Shown: positions 38,437 to 47,756 of the stretch, piece by piece
How positions within the stretch are numbered: the first letter of the stretch is position 1
Layout: each line of letters begins with the position of its first letter
Origin: Enterobacterales bacterium
GTDB taxonomy: Bacteria > Pseudomonadota > Gammaproteobacteria > Enterobacterales > Enterobacteriaceae
Direction: 5' to 3'
Assembly (NCBI GenBank): GCA_015655145.1
Contig: JAATFO010000049.1
Coordinates: forward strand, 56,521-120,520
Length of the DNA stretch: 64,000 nt
Notes under the pieces: generated by a model
The model's input: the letters and a program-made list of their open reading frames with translations, nothing else
Told to the model about the DNA's origin: nothing
Database searches by the model: none
Translations under genes and position numbers: made by a program

Positions 38437-39503
38437 CGGAATAATTTCGGTAGTAATGAAAATTCACGCGCTATCAGAATCAATACCCCAACAAACATGA
38501 TTAAGGAAACTAACCATATTCCAGGTATGACAGGGAGGCTACTGTTGGCAACCAATGTCCGGCAGATGTTACCGCCATAAAAAATGACAGTAAATAAGAT
38601 GGCTAACGGGAGGAGCGTTGCAAAACGACCTTGACGTGGCCGGGTGCGACTTAACGAGATTGCCAGTAGCGCCATTAAAATAGCATTTATCCCGCGGCTT
38701 TCCCGCCATTGCAGTTCTGCCGTATCGGCAGGATCGGCGGAACGTGATAACTCCGCGATTGACGCCGACTTACTCTTAACCTCGATGCTCTGCTCACGCG
38801 GTTTAAGGTGTAGATTAAAATTATTATAAATGCGCTCGTTATCATCGGTGCCGGTATGCTGTAACTCGTAAGCCGTACCTGCGTGCAGCATAACAGAGGG
38901 ACTTGTTGGCGAAGGATCAATAACCTCGACTGAACGGGCCCTGAATACGTAAGTTTTACCGGCAGAGGGCGTATAAATCAGTGCATCAGACAGGCGGTTA
39001 GTGGTTGGGTCAATCTGCTCAGCCAGGATCATTCTGCCGTTATCATTAAGATTAAACTTTTTTGGCAGTAAATGACTGACATCCAGCTCGGACTCTGATT
39101 GCTGTTTTAACTGATAAATTTTTGCGTACGCCCAGGGTCTGCCATACATCGAAAGCACGGTTACCAGTATGCCGAGAGGAATTGCAAGGCACAAAACGGC
39201 TTTATAGATCCGTAAAGGGCTGGAACCACAGGCAAACATGGCGGTTATTTCTGAATCGGTATAAAGCTGGCCAAGCGCAATAGCGACTGAAACATACAGC
39301 GCAACGGGCAACAGCATCTCCAGTGCAATCAGCACTTTATAGAAAACAACAGATAATACTGCTTCCAGGGCTAAGGTGCCATTGGCCGCGTCAGTCAGAT
39401 AGCGTTGGGCTGAGTAACTTGCAAAAATGAAGATGAGAAAACCCACAATGATCATCACTGATCGACGAGTCTCGACCATGATGTAGCGCTCAATCAAGTG
39501 CAT
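38433..39503 (-). CDS. LptF-like lipid-export permease
   Basis: 356 aa, LptF/LptG family: N-terminal helices (SVMIIVGFLIFIFASY; VLIALEMLLPVALYVSVAIAL), the coupling segment DSEITAMFACGSSPLRIY, a periplasmic jellyroll-sized domain (about 130-265) and C-terminal helices. It is upstream of the LptG-like gene and overlaps it. The divergent, 627-bp region to its right separates it from the flippase gene. Confidence 0.85.
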   Translation of the reverse strand: MHLIERYIMVETRRSVMIIVGFLIFIFASYSAQRYLTDAANGTLALEAVLSVVFYKVLIALEMLLPVALYVSVAIALGQLYTDSEITAMFACGSSPLRIYKAVLCLAIPLGILVTVLSMYGRPWAYAKIYQLKQQSESELDVSHLLPKKFNLNDNGRMILAEQIDPTTNRLSDALIYTPSAGKTYVFRARSVEVIDPSPTSPSVMLHAGTAYELQHTGTDDNERIYNNFNLHLKPREQSIEVKSKSASIAELSRSADPADTAELQWRESRGINAILMALLAISLSRTRPRQGRFATLLPLAILFTVIFYGGNICRTLVANSSLPVIPGIWLVSLIMFVGVLILIAREFSLLPKLFR

Positions 39504-40130
39504 ATATTACGAACATCCAACATTATCCATCAGCGATACAGAATATCTGTTAAAGAACAGCAGGTCACCCCCTGATGTAGAGATTAGCAGGCAGCAGACT
39601 GGCGAAGGTAACCGTTAGCTAAGCGCCCTTAATCACACCGGTGATGGCTGTAGTGTACAATGGCTTTGCGCCGTCAGATACCGCACGGCTTCTGTCAGTG
39701 CGTAAACAGATGTGTCTTGCGCCCATATTCAACGCGGTCCGGCAGTGCATCCGCCATGCTTTCATGTTTCTGTGTGCAGACTTAACTCTCTGTTTATCTT
39801 TGTTTTTTATCTAAAATTTTTTTTCGGGTGCGTTAATATTGCCTGTTGTGTCCACGCATGCAGGCCATAATCAAAAGCCTTTAGGTTGGTTTGAATTTGG
39901 TTTATTCTACTGCCGACCTGAATTTCAGTTGGCCGTAAATCAATGTTAGCTCAGGTGTTGTTAAGGAAAAACTAACTGTTTTGCCTTTTAAATTCCATGG
40001 AGGTGGGCTCGACGAAACGCATACCATCGGGTTTTTCGGGTCTGATATGTATGCAAGGCAGGCGCTTATCCCTGCTGAGTTATTGATAACCTGGTCTGGC
40101 TGAATTGGCTGGTATTGTTGGCTTTTTACC
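39504..40130. other. Gene-free divergent region, LptF-like to flippase
   Basis: 627 bp holding the promoters of two divergent units. A minus-strand frame (39902-40126) could encode a short protein of 75 aa, without signal peptide or recognisable family; I do not call it. No strong hairpin or operator seen. Confidence 0.4.
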
Positions 40131-41468
40131 ATGAAACATTGGTTTTCCGATGGTGCTTTCCGCACTATCATACGTAACAGCGCCTATTTGGGCTCTGGTA
40201 ATGTGGCGAGTGCCTTACTTGGTTTGCTTGCGCTTTCTTGTGCGGGCAAGGGCATGTCTACAGAAATGTTTGGCGTACTCATCGTCATTCAATCATACAC
40301 AAAAGCGATCAGCGATTTTGTCAAGTTCCAGACGTGGCAATTTGTGGTGCAATTCGGCACGCCCGCTCTGGTGAGCAAAAACGTTCAGCGCTTTCGTGAC
40401 GTGATATCATTTTCTTTCGGCCTGGATATTGCGAGCGGGGTAGTTGCAGTATTAGGCGGGATGTTGCTATTGCCATTGCTTTCTAAAGCGTTAGGGCTTG
40501 ATGCGGAAAGCTTCTGGCTGGCCATGTTTTACTGCACGTTAATTCCTTCCATGACATCGTCGACCCCGACAGGTATTTTACGGGCAGTTGACCGTTTTGA
40601 TTTAATTGCTATTCAACAAGCCATTAAGCCTTTCCTGCTTGCAGTCGGAAGTGTCATCGCTTATTTCGGTGATTTTGGCTTTATGGGCTTTATTATCGCG
40701 TCATATGCCTCTAATTTGGTTGGCGGCACGCTGTTTTGGTGGTTTGCTGCGCGCGAATTGCGTCACCGGAATATTCATAATGCGTTACGACCTGGCTTAC
40801 TGGATGTGGCGCATCGAATAGAGGGCGCCTGGAACTTTGTCTGGACAACAAATATCGCGCATTCTATTTGGGCTGCTCGCAACTCATGCAGTACAGTTCT
40901 GGTCGGTATTATCCTGGGGCCAGCCGCCGCCGGGTTGTTCAAAATTGCGATGACCTTTTTTGATGCGACAGGAACACCGGCTAAATTGCTGGAAAAGAGC
41001 TTTTATCCTGAGATTATGCGCTTAGACCCACGGACTAAAAGACCCTGGCTACTGGGGCTTAGATCGGCAGTTTTAGCGGGCGGCATTGGGATACTTGTTG
41101 CGCTTGTGGTTATGGTTGTAGGCAAACCCTTAATTTCAGTTGTGTTCGGTTATAAGTACCTTCAGGCATACGATTTAATTGAAATTATGCTGAGTGCCAT
41201 TGTGGTGTCGATGCTGGGCTTTCCTCAGGAGTCCTTATTATTTATGGCGGGTAAGCAGCAGGCTTTCTTAGTTGCGCAGACACTGGCTTCGGCTTGCTAT
41301 ATTGTTATGCTGGTTGCACTGTCTCATGCTTTTGGTGTGTCAGGGTCTGCTTTTGCTTTTTTTGGCGGTCAATGTTTAGACATGCTGTCATCTCTCATAC
41401 TGACTCTATGGGCTTACCGCCGCCGTAATTTACTCAGGTTTAGTGCACCCCTGGAGAGTAATCAATAA
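40131..41468 (+). CDS. Oligosaccharide/lipid flippase (MOP superfamily, Wzx-like)
   Basis: 445 aa, about 12-14 transmembrane segments, polysaccharide biosynthesis family (MOP/MATE flippases). NSAYLGSGNVASALLGLLALS opens TM1; the loop PAKLLEKSFYPEIMRL and YKYLQAYDLIEIML resemble Wzx/MviN-type proteins. Its place next to the sphingolipid genes suggests it moves a lipid-linked intermediate, perhaps a headgroup or glycosylated sphingolipid. Stop and next start overlap (TAATG). Confidence 0.8.
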   Translation: MKHWFSDGAFRTIIRNSAYLGSGNVASALLGLLALSCAGKGMSTEMFGVLIVIQSYTKAISDFVKFQTWQFVVQFGTPALVSKNVQRFRDVISFSFGLDIASGVVAVLGGMLLLPLLSKALGLDAESFWLAMFYCTLIPSMTSSTPTGILRAVDRFDLIAIQQAIKPFLLAVGSVIAYFGDFGFMGFIIASYASNLVGGTLFWWFAARELRHRNIHNALRPGLLDVAHRIEGAWNFVWTTNIAHSIWAARNSCSTVLVGIILGPAAAGLFKIAMTFFDATGTPAKLLEKSFYPEIMRLDPRTKRPWLLGLRSAVLAGGIGILVALVVMVVGKPLISVVFGYKYLQAYDLIEIMLSAIVVSMLGFPQESLLFMAGKQQAFLVAQTLASACYIVMLVALSHAFGVSGSAFAFFGGQCLDMLSSLILTLWAYRRRNLLRFSAPLESNQ

Positions 41469-42301
41469 TGAGTAGTAATAAGTGGGAAACATTCTCAGCG
41501 GAAACAGTGCAGTTATTGTTTACGGCGGTGGAAGAAGATGACATCGTTAATGAACATACCAGCCTCCCGCACGTTATCGATGTGCAATGTTCGCAGGACA
41601 ATATTCGGAACTATTATTCATTGTGTTTACAGTTTTGGCAGGACGGTTTTACCCGCCAGCAACTTCTGCGTTTAGTGCATCAGTTATTAAAGGGCGGTGA
41701 ATTATCTGAGACTGAGCGAATGCAATACAAATATATTCGCGCCCGCTATAAACATTTACGCTTCGCCCAACGGCTCTACAGTAAAAAGCATGAGTCTAAC
41801 CTTTGGTTTCGCCAAACAACCGTCGTGCTTGGTCACTTTCAGGATGCTTTTCGTAACCGTAAAAGAAATATCATCAGGTTTTACGGCAACATTTTGCGTA
41901 TTTATCTCAGCATGCCGGTTTGGATGTCAGTGCATTATGCTTTACGCCATACTCGGCTGGATAGCGAAAGTGGGTTTATTGCATATCGGCAGGAGCAAAT
42001 GCGCGCACTAAAGGCGCTAATAGCGAAGCCGAAGCTAACAGGAGACGAATTTCATCATGTACGTAAAATTATTAGTCAGCAAGTCTCTTATTATGACACG
42101 TTAAGATCAGTTGATCCGGGCAACCAGGATGCCTGCCAGATCTCCAGGTTTTTAGCCAATATTAATGGATTAATGGGCGATCGACATGATGAGATGGTGG
42201 CAGATAAGCTGGAAGGGCGAAAACCCTATAATGAACCCACCATGTTGGATGTGGATCTCCGCCAGCGTTTGGAGTTGCTTCTCGCGCGTTATCCTTTGTA
42301 A
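41468..42301 (+). CDS. 277-aa helical protein, weakly CHAD-like
   Basis: I do not recognise a firm family. It is soluble and mostly alpha-helical, rich in Arg and His. Two stretches, HYALRHTRLDSES (about 157) and FHHVRKIISQQVSYYDTL with LANINGLMGDRHDE (about 197-245), resemble the repeated pattern of CHAD domains, which bind polyphosphate. The start overlaps the flippase stop, so it is co-translated and likely works with it. A hairpin terminator follows. Confidence 0.65.
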   Translation: MSSNKWETFSAETVQLLFTAVEEDDIVNEHTSLPHVIDVQCSQDNIRNYYSLCLQFWQDGFTRQQLLRLVHQLLKGGELSETERMQYKYIRARYKHLRFAQRLYSKKHESNLWFRQTTVVLGHFQDAFRNRKRNIIRFYGNILRIYLSMPVWMSVHYALRHTRLDSESGFIAYRQEQMRALKALIAKPKLTGDEFHHVRKIISQQVSYYDTLRSVDPGNQDACQISRFLANINGLMGDRHDEMVADKLEGRKPYNEPTMLDVDLRQRLELLLARYPL

Positions 42302-42318
42302 ATTTGTCAGCCTGAATG

Positions 42319-42345
42319 TTAAGGGGAGAGCACATCTCCCCTTAA
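42319..42345 (+). terminator. Hairpin after flippase operon
   Basis: Perfect 10-bp stem TTAAGGGGAG/CTCCCCTTAA with a 7-nt loop, 18 bp after the stop codon at 42301, directly before repeat copy 4. Confidence 0.65.
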
Positions 42346-42842
42346 CATATGCAGAGCGACTAAGCGCCTGGCCCAGTAGGTCTTATTGTCGCCGCCAATG
42401 TGGACACGGACAGCGCGGAGAAACCGGCGTGTACACGTAGTACGTGAGGATTTCGCGCACTGCCCGGGGCCAAAGCAGCAAGTGAAATTTGCCTAATGTG
42501 CCAGGCGCTTAGCACACTGACATTACGTGTGGTATTAGCGGGTGGACGCATTTTCCGGATCTGATTAGAATGTCAGTTATTGTATAGTCTTCCCGTCATT
42601 TTGCCCGTTATTCCATCACCGTTGCGGTTATCGCTGCTGTTAATCCCTGTACCGGGAGCAACATTTAATGCCGGGAAGCGGTAGTCCGGAATCTTCGTGA
42701 CACCCGGCGGGGATAATTTTTTTTCATCTTCAGGTGTGATAATTCAGGGTTTTTTTTCGCGCTCAGGAAGAGCCACACCAATAAATCGCATTCTTGCTGA
42801 GAGAAGACCCGATCGTCGGCACACCTGCAAAAAAGGAGCACC
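42346..42842. other. Gene-free region with repeat copy 4
   Basis: About 500 bp. It holds repeat copy 4 (42361-42511); the remainder upstream of ytfJ has no recognisable gene and presumably carries its promoter. Confidence 0.5.
42361..42511 (+). repeat. Dispersed ~145-bp inverted-end repeat, copy 4
   Basis: Longest termini: TAAGCGCCTGGCCCA against TGTGCCAGGCGCTTA, 15 bp with one mismatch. Lies directly after the flippase operon hairpin. Confidence 0.88.
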
Positions 42843-43400
42843 ATGATTTTACGTAGATTACTGACCATTGCACTTTTCTTGTTTCCACTGATGGCATCAG
42901 CGCATAACTTTGTCGAGGGTCAACGTGTCGTGCCGATAGATATTTCGGAACGCGGGGAATTAGTGCTGGATAATGGTGAGATTAGCTATAAACACTGGAA
43001 TAGCTCGCAGCTGGAAGGAAAAGTTCGCATAGTGCAGTATATCGCCGGGCGCACGTCGGCAAAAAAGAAAAATTCGATGCTGATTAAAGCCATTAAGGCG
43101 GCGAATTTGCCGAATGACCGCTTTCAACCGACCACCATTGTCAATACGGACGATGCGATTCCGGGCTCTGGTTTTTTCGTCCGTGGCAAAATTGAGAAAA
43201 ATAAAAGGCGCTATCCATGGGCACAATTTATTATCGACAGTCAGGGGCTGGGCCGCAAAGCCTGGCAGTTGGATGAAGAGAGCTCAACAATTGTGGTGCT
43301 GGATAAAGACGGGCGCATCCAGTGGGCGAAAGATGGCGGCCTGACTCCGGAAGAAGTGAGTCAGGCGATCGCACTACTGCATAACCTGCTGAATAAATAG
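42843..43400 (+). CDS. ytfJ: YtfJ family periplasmic thioredoxin-fold protein
   Basis: 185 aa, very close in sequence and length to E. coli YtfJ. Signal peptide at residues 1-20 (ALFLFPLMASAH). Conserved segments VQYIAGRTSAKKKN, TIVNTDDAIPGSGFF, KAWQLDEESS and VVLDKDGRIQWAKDG. The CxxC motif is absent, as in the E. coli protein. Function is not known. The context here, between the flippase set and the sphingolipid operon, differs from the E. coli location. Confidence 0.93.
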   Translation: MILRRLLTIALFLFPLMASAHNFVEGQRVVPIDISERGELVLDNGEISYKHWNSSQLEGKVRIVQYIAGRTSAKKKNSMLIKAIKAANLPNDRFQPTTIVNTDDAIPGSGFFVRGKIEKNKRRYPWAQFIIDSQGLGRKAWQLDEESSTIVVLDKDGRIQWAKDGGLTPEEVSQAIALLHNLLNK

Positions 43401-43633
43401 ATATCCGGCTGCGTAATGCGTCTGGAAAACACCGGTTGCCGGTCATGTACTGAGCACGCCCGGCGCTCAAGTAGCGCCGTGAATGTGGTCACCGTAATAG
43501 CGGCGATATTATCGTCTTACCGGCTAAACAGGTGACACTTACCGCAAGTAACCAATGTAATTGTAGTCCGCAATTGAGGCTTGAGGCTACCGGTGTGTAG
43601 TCATGAGCAGTATGAATAATTCGTTGCACGGTA

Positions 43634-44806
43634 TCAATTTTTCAGTGCAGCAAAGGCTTGAATAATCGTATCAATTTGCTCTTCGCTGTGCGCCGCATTA
43701 ACACTACAACGTAGCAAAGTAATGCCTGATGGTGCAGCCGGTGGTAACACGAGGTTGACATAAACGCCCCTGGCTATCAGCTCGCGCCAGAGACGTAGCC
43801 CCTCTTCTTTAGAGCCAATGATTACCGGAACGACCGGGCTGATGCGTTTACCAAGCTGATAACCGAGTGTAGCCAGACCCTGATAAAGTCGGTGTGCGTT
43901 GTTCCAAAGTTTTTTACGCAAGTTTGGCTGTGTCGCAATGGTTTTTAAAGAAGATCGCACAGAGGCGATGCTTGATGGCGAGGGGGAAGCGGTAAAAATG
44001 TAAGGACGACTGCTGTAGCGCAGAACGTCCATGGCTTCACCACCGACGGCAAAGCCGCCTATAGCCGCTAAGCTTTTGCTAAACGTCCCCAGTATAATAT
44101 CTACATCTTGCTCAACGCCCAACTCTTCCGCAAGGCCTCGCCCGGTTGCGCCCATAACACCAAATGAATGCGCTTCATCGACCAATAAATAGCCGCCAAG
44201 ACGTCGCTTGATGTCAGCAATTTCGACCAACGGAGCAACATCGCCCAGCATGCTATAGATACCTTCAACGATAATTATCGCCTCTCGCGCACTTTCGCCG
44301 AGGCGCAGCATGCGGCGTTCCAGATCCTGGGCATTATTGTGACGGAAACGAATAATTTGTGCTCCGCCCAGCGCACAGGCGTCGTAGATACTTGCGTGGG
44401 AGTCTTCATCAATCAGGACGATGGTGCCTGGCGCGGCAAGCGTGCTGATCACTCCCAGGTTGGCGGTATAGCCAGTAGAGAATACGATGGCAGAAGGGCG
44501 GTCAAAAAAAGTCGCTAACTCTTGCTCTAAAGCAAGGTGCGCACCATAGCTACCGTTAGCCATCCGTGATCCGGTCGTACCGGTGCCATAGGTTGCTATT
44601 GCAGCCTGGCCGTCTGCGATAGCCTGCGCGTTGAAGGTCAGGCCCAGGTAGTTATTTGTGCCGGCCAGTACAATTTTTTGATTGCCGATGCGTCCTTCTG
44701 TTGCTGAATAGACTTCATCAATGCAGGTGCCAAACGGGTTCAGACCGGATGTCTGGAATTGTTTTCGTTCGTTAGCAAGACGTGAAAATTTGTCATAAAG
44801 ACCCAT
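43634..44806 (-). CDS. spt: Serine palmitoyltransferase (alpha-oxoamine synthase)
   Basis: 390 aa PLP enzyme that condenses L-serine with an acyl thioester to give 3-ketosphinganine. DEAHSFGVMGATGRG is the PLP-ring/aspartate region and TFSKSLAAIGG carries the Schiff-base lysine K244. A KBL, BioF or HemA role is less likely because the adjacent genes are a carrier protein, acyl ligase and CerR-like reductase. I chose the ATG at 44806 (MGLYDKFSRL) with GGAG upstream, overlapping the end of the carrier gene by 14 bp; the ORF extends to 44863 in frame but those residues do not belong to the family. Confidence 0.9.
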   Translation of the reverse strand: MGLYDKFSRLANERKQFQTSGLNPFGTCIDEVYSATEGRIGNQKIVLAGTNNYLGLTFNAQAIADGQAAIATYGTGTTGSRMANGSYGAHLALEQELATFFDRPSAIVFSTGYTANLGVISTLAAPGTIVLIDEDSHASIYDACALGGAQIIRFRHNNAQDLERRMLRLGESAREAIIIVEGIYSMLGDVAPLVEIADIKRRLGGYLLVDEAHSFGVMGATGRGLAEELGVEQDVDIILGTFSKSLAAIGGFAVGGEAMDVLRYSSRPYIFTASPSPSSIASVRSSLKTIATQPNLRKKLWNNAHRLYQGLATLGYQLGKRISPVVPVIIGSKEEGLRLWRELIARGVYVNLVLPPAAPSGITLLRCSVNAAHSEEQIDTIIQAFAALKN

Positions 44807-45053
44807 TGTTGTTCTCCAGTTGTGGGAGTATGGCATCCAACAATTGCTCGGGTGTCCTGACATTCAACAAGATATTTATCGGGATTGAAATATCCAGTTT
44901 GTCTTCTAACATCATCAACAGATTCATCACTTTTATGGACTCCAGCCCAAGATCATTGACCAGATCACTTTCTGGCTTTATCTCCTGATCGTTTTCGACC
45001 ATATTCTTTAAACAATCAAGGATATAATCCATTAAAACTTCACGATTTAACAT
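44793..45053 (-). CDS. Dedicated acyl carrier protein of the sphingolipid operon
   Basis: 86 aa, acidic, four-helix ACP fold. The phosphopantetheine serine is S39 in NDLGLESIKVM (the usual DSL motif is LES here). It corresponds in position to the specialised ACP found beside spt in Caulobacter. It probably carries the acyl chain from the ligase to Spt and/or the ceramide synthase. Start ATG at 45053 is 31 bp after the CerR-like stop; its end overlaps spt. Confidence 0.88.
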   Translation of the reverse strand: MLNREVLMDYILDCLKNMVENDQEIKPESDLVNDLGLESIKVMNLLMMLEDKLDISIPINILLNVRTPEQLLDAILPQLENNNGSL

Positions 45054-45084
45054 AGCAGCGTTTAAACACCTATAGTCAGAATAA

Positions 45085-45999
45085 TCAAAATAGTCCTTCA
45101 CGTAGCGCGTGTTCCAAACTGATCTTAGGAAACCAATTAATATATTCAGACAAGCTTTTATTGCTTGCAGACCAGTCCTGATGTGTTAATTCGCGGATTT
45201 TACTGTGGGTTAGCATCGGTTCTTTTCTGGCTAAATAGCTTGATAACATGCTGACATCGGCAATCAATTTGAGTAAAGGTAAAGGTATACCGATTAACCG
45301 TACTCGACCATTACGCACTGCGGCGCCTATTTCTTGTAAGCGCTTCCAGTTATACCCACCAGTAACACCGTCGCACAATTCATAAGGATGTACGGGGGAT
45401 TGTCCGGCAATTAACCACTGGCTAACGGCTTCAGCTAAATCGTTCACATGAAGAAATGATAGCCGTGCTTCTGGCGTGCCAAGTCGGGGGAGTACTCCGC
45501 GTAACAGCCAGCTAAATAAAGGTTTTAACTCTTTGTCACCAGGCCCATAAACGGCTGTCGGGCGGAAAATTCCCAGAGAAATAGTCGAAGCCATGGTACT
45601 TAGTTTTTGTTCGGCAACGTATTTTGAATTCGCGTACCAGGACAGTTCAGGATAACGGGCGGCCAGAGAAGAGATGAATAAGAAGCGTTTACAGCTCCCG
45701 CTTTCTTTGGCGGCCTGCATAAGGCGTATGCTGCCGGTAACATTACAGTTGGTAAAGGTTTGTTCATTGTGCCCGCGAACCTGGCCGGCACAATGAACAA
45801 CATACTCCACGCCGCTAACCAACTCTGCGAGAGAGTCTTGATCTTCCAGCGCACCCTGAATCCAGGCTAACGTGTTGGTTGAGGGTTTATGTGCGGTTCT
45901 GGTTAGCGCCCGCACGGTAAAACCGCGCGAAAGCAGATTGTCAACAATGTGTTTACCAATAAAACCTGTTACACCTGTGACTGCGACCGTTCCTGTCAT
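45085..45999 (-). CDS. cerR: CerR-like NAD(P)-dependent epimerase/reductase
   Basis: 304 aa extended SDR. TGVTGFIGKHI is the cofactor loop, SSLAA and YANSK give the Ser-Tyr-Lys catalytic triad. In Caulobacter a protein of this family beside spt (CerR) reduces the 3-keto group of the sphingoid base or 3-ketoceramide. Its ATG overlaps the ligase stop (ATGA) and it is followed by the carrier protein gene. The name is by family and context. Confidence 0.85.
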   Translation of the reverse strand: MTGTVAVTGVTGFIGKHIVDNLLSRGFTVRALTRTAHKPSTNTLAWIQGALEDQDSLAELVSGVEYVVHCAGQVRGHNEQTFTNCNVTGSIRLMQAAKESGSCKRFLFISSLAARYPELSWYANSKYVAEQKLSTMASTISLGIFRPTAVYGPGDKELKPLFSWLLRGVLPRLGTPEARLSFLHVNDLAEAVSQWLIAGQSPVHPYELCDGVTGGYNWKRLQEIGAAVRNGRVRLIGIPLPLLKLIADVSMLSSYLARKEPMLTHSKIRELTHQDWSASNKSLSEYINWFPKISLEHALREGLF

Positions 46000-47756
46000 T
46001 GCGCATAACCCGTTAACCTTATTTGTGGACTGATTAATTCAGTAAGGTAACGCTTTTTAGCCTCCGCGCGCGCAGGTTTTCCTGAGGAGGTTCGGGGCAG
46101 GCTATGCGGTGGCAGTAGTTCAATATCTACCGCAACGCTGAATTCACTTTGAATACGTGAAGTCAGGGTGTGAATGATTTGCTCACGACGTTCTTCAGAG
46201 CTCACTCTGCATTGAATCTGCAAAATAATCCTGGCGCCCTTATCCTTATCGTGCTCCTGGGTGGTGACGAAGGCTATCGCATCTCCCGGACGAATTTCTG
46301 GCTCCGATTCCGCCACATACTCAATATCTTGAGGCCAAATGTTACGGCCGCGAATAATGATCAGATCTTTTTTACGCCCCGTTACGTACAGATTGCCATC
46401 CAACAGGTAACCTAAATCACCGGTATCCATCCGTCCTGTGTCCTGAATTTGTTGCTGTGAAGCGACATCGCGGAAATATCCACTCATTAAGCTGGGACCT
46501 GAAATGTAGATATGGCCCACCTGGCGTTCTGGTAGCTGTATTCCTGTTTCGCTAAGAATTTCGATACGGTGGCCAGGAAGTGCCTTGCCGCAATTTACAA
46601 AAGTAGCAATGGCGCGCGTATTTTTAGTTGCGGCGACCGCTTTACCTTCATACTCCAAAATATCGCGGTCGACTTCGTTGATTTGCGAACCTGATGCCGC
46701 GTCGGAAAAACTCACCGCCAGCGTGTTTTCGGCTAAACCATAGCAGGGCATAAATGCGTTGCTATCAAAGTGGACTTTACTGAAGTGTGCACTGAATTGA
46801 TTCAGCAAATCTGCCTGAATTTGTTCAGCCCCAACACCAGCGACACGCCAGCTAGAAAGATCCAGTTCGGCAAGTTCTTTATCGTTACTACGACGCAAAC
46901 AGATATCGTAGCCAAAAGGTGGGGCAACAGACACGGTGCCACGGTTTTTAGTGATCAGTTTTAGCCATTGCATCGGACGCATTGCAAAATCTTGAGTGCG
47001 TAAATAGTCAACGGATATCTGGGTTACCATCGGGGTAAGCAGGAAACCTACCAGACCCATATCGTGATAGAAGGGTAACCAGGAGACGCACCGATCACCC
47101 GCACGTAATTTGATACCGTCATGGCTAATAACCTGCAGGTTGGCCATAACGGATCGTTGCGTGATTATCACGCCGCGAGGAAAGCGTGTACTGCCAGACG
47201 TATATTGGAGATAGGCAATGTTGTCTGGTGATGGTGGTTGCAGTTCAACATCCCTCTCTGGCAAGGCATTAAAATCGGCATTGCTGAGGATGTGTGTAGA
47301 CGGCACATCACTGTTGGCAGAGCGAATGAGTGACAGCCATTCATCACTGCTGATAATAGCCGCTGGCTCACAGCTCTTTAATAGCCCCTGAAGTTTTTCA
47401 ATATAAGAGGCACTCTGTCCCACACCCATAGGGATAGCAAGCGGCACCGCGACGATCCCCGCATATTGGCAGGCAAAAAAAGCCTCTACAAAACCAACAC
47501 TCGTTTCAGCGATAAGCGCAACACGATCACCTTTGTTAAGATTCAGCGATAACAGGCGACGTGCGCCAATGATCGCACGACGTCTTAACTCGCGATATTC
47601 CAGGACGGCGACGAGCTGATTACGCCGATCATAGAAATTCATACCTGTACTTCCCTGAGCGGCGTAATTTAAAGCCTCCACCAGAGTTGGGAAGTCTGCA
47701 TAGCGTATGGGGAGAGAATGGGTAGAGCTTGTTTCGAACATAGACAAAATAGCCAT
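45996..47756 (-). CDS. Fatty acyl-AMP ligase / acyl-ACP synthetase
   Basis: 586 aa from the chosen ATG at 47756; the ATG 15 bp downstream is also possible and the upstream one at 47786 less so. ANL-superfamily enzyme: P-loop YTSGSTRFPRGV, SWLPFYHDMGLVG, PCYGLAENTLAVSF and MDTGDLGYLLDG. The pattern matches the FAAL/acyl-ACP synthetase group more than CoA ligases. It most likely loads the operon's ACP with a fatty acid. First gene of the minus-strand operon ligase-CerR-ACP-Spt. Confidence 0.86.
   Translation of the reverse strand: MAILSMFETSSTHSLPIRYADFPTLVEALNYAAQGSTGMNFYDRRNQLVAVLEYRELRRRAIIGARRLLSLNLNKGDRVALIAETSVGFVEAFFACQYAGIVAVPLAIPMGVGQSASYIEKLQGLLKSCEPAAIISSDEWLSLIRSANSDVPSTHILSNADFNALPERDVELQPPSPDNIAYLQYTSGSTRFPRGVIITQRSVMANLQVISHDGIKLRAGDRCVSWLPFYHDMGLVGFLLTPMVTQISVDYLRTQDFAMRPMQWLKLITKNRGTVSVAPPFGYDICLRRSNDKELAELDLSSWRVAGVGAEQIQADLLNQFSAHFSKVHFDSNAFMPCYGLAENTLAVSFSDAASGSQINEVDRDILEYEGKAVAATKNTRAIATFVNCGKALPGHRIEILSETGIQLPERQVGHIYISGPSLMSGYFRDVASQQQIQDTGRMDTGDLGYLLDGNLYVTGRKKDLIIIRGRNIWPQDIEYVAESEPEIRPGDAIAFVTTQEHDKDKGARIILQIQCRVSSEERREQIIHTLTSRIQSEFSVAVDIELLPPHSLPRTSSGKPARAEAKKRYLTELISPQIRLTGYAQ

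Noticed and set aside
37357..39503. The housekeeping lptFG operon
   Set aside because: The surroundings are sphingolipid and PTS genes, not the usual enterobacterial neighbours; final proof needs the rest of the genome.
39902..40171. Minus-strand 89-aa frame overlapping the flippase start
   Set aside because: No homology recognised, no ribosome binding site and it lies in the promoter region; could be real only if conserved.
43634..44806. 2-amino-3-ketobutyrate ligase or BioF
   Set aside because: The same enzyme family, but operon partners (ACP, acyl ligase, CerR-like reductase) point to serine palmitoyltransferase; no tdh or bio genes nearby.
45996..47756. NRPS or siderophore adenylation gene
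   Set aside because: Single-domain acyl ligase next to one ACP; no condensation or thioesterase domains nearby.
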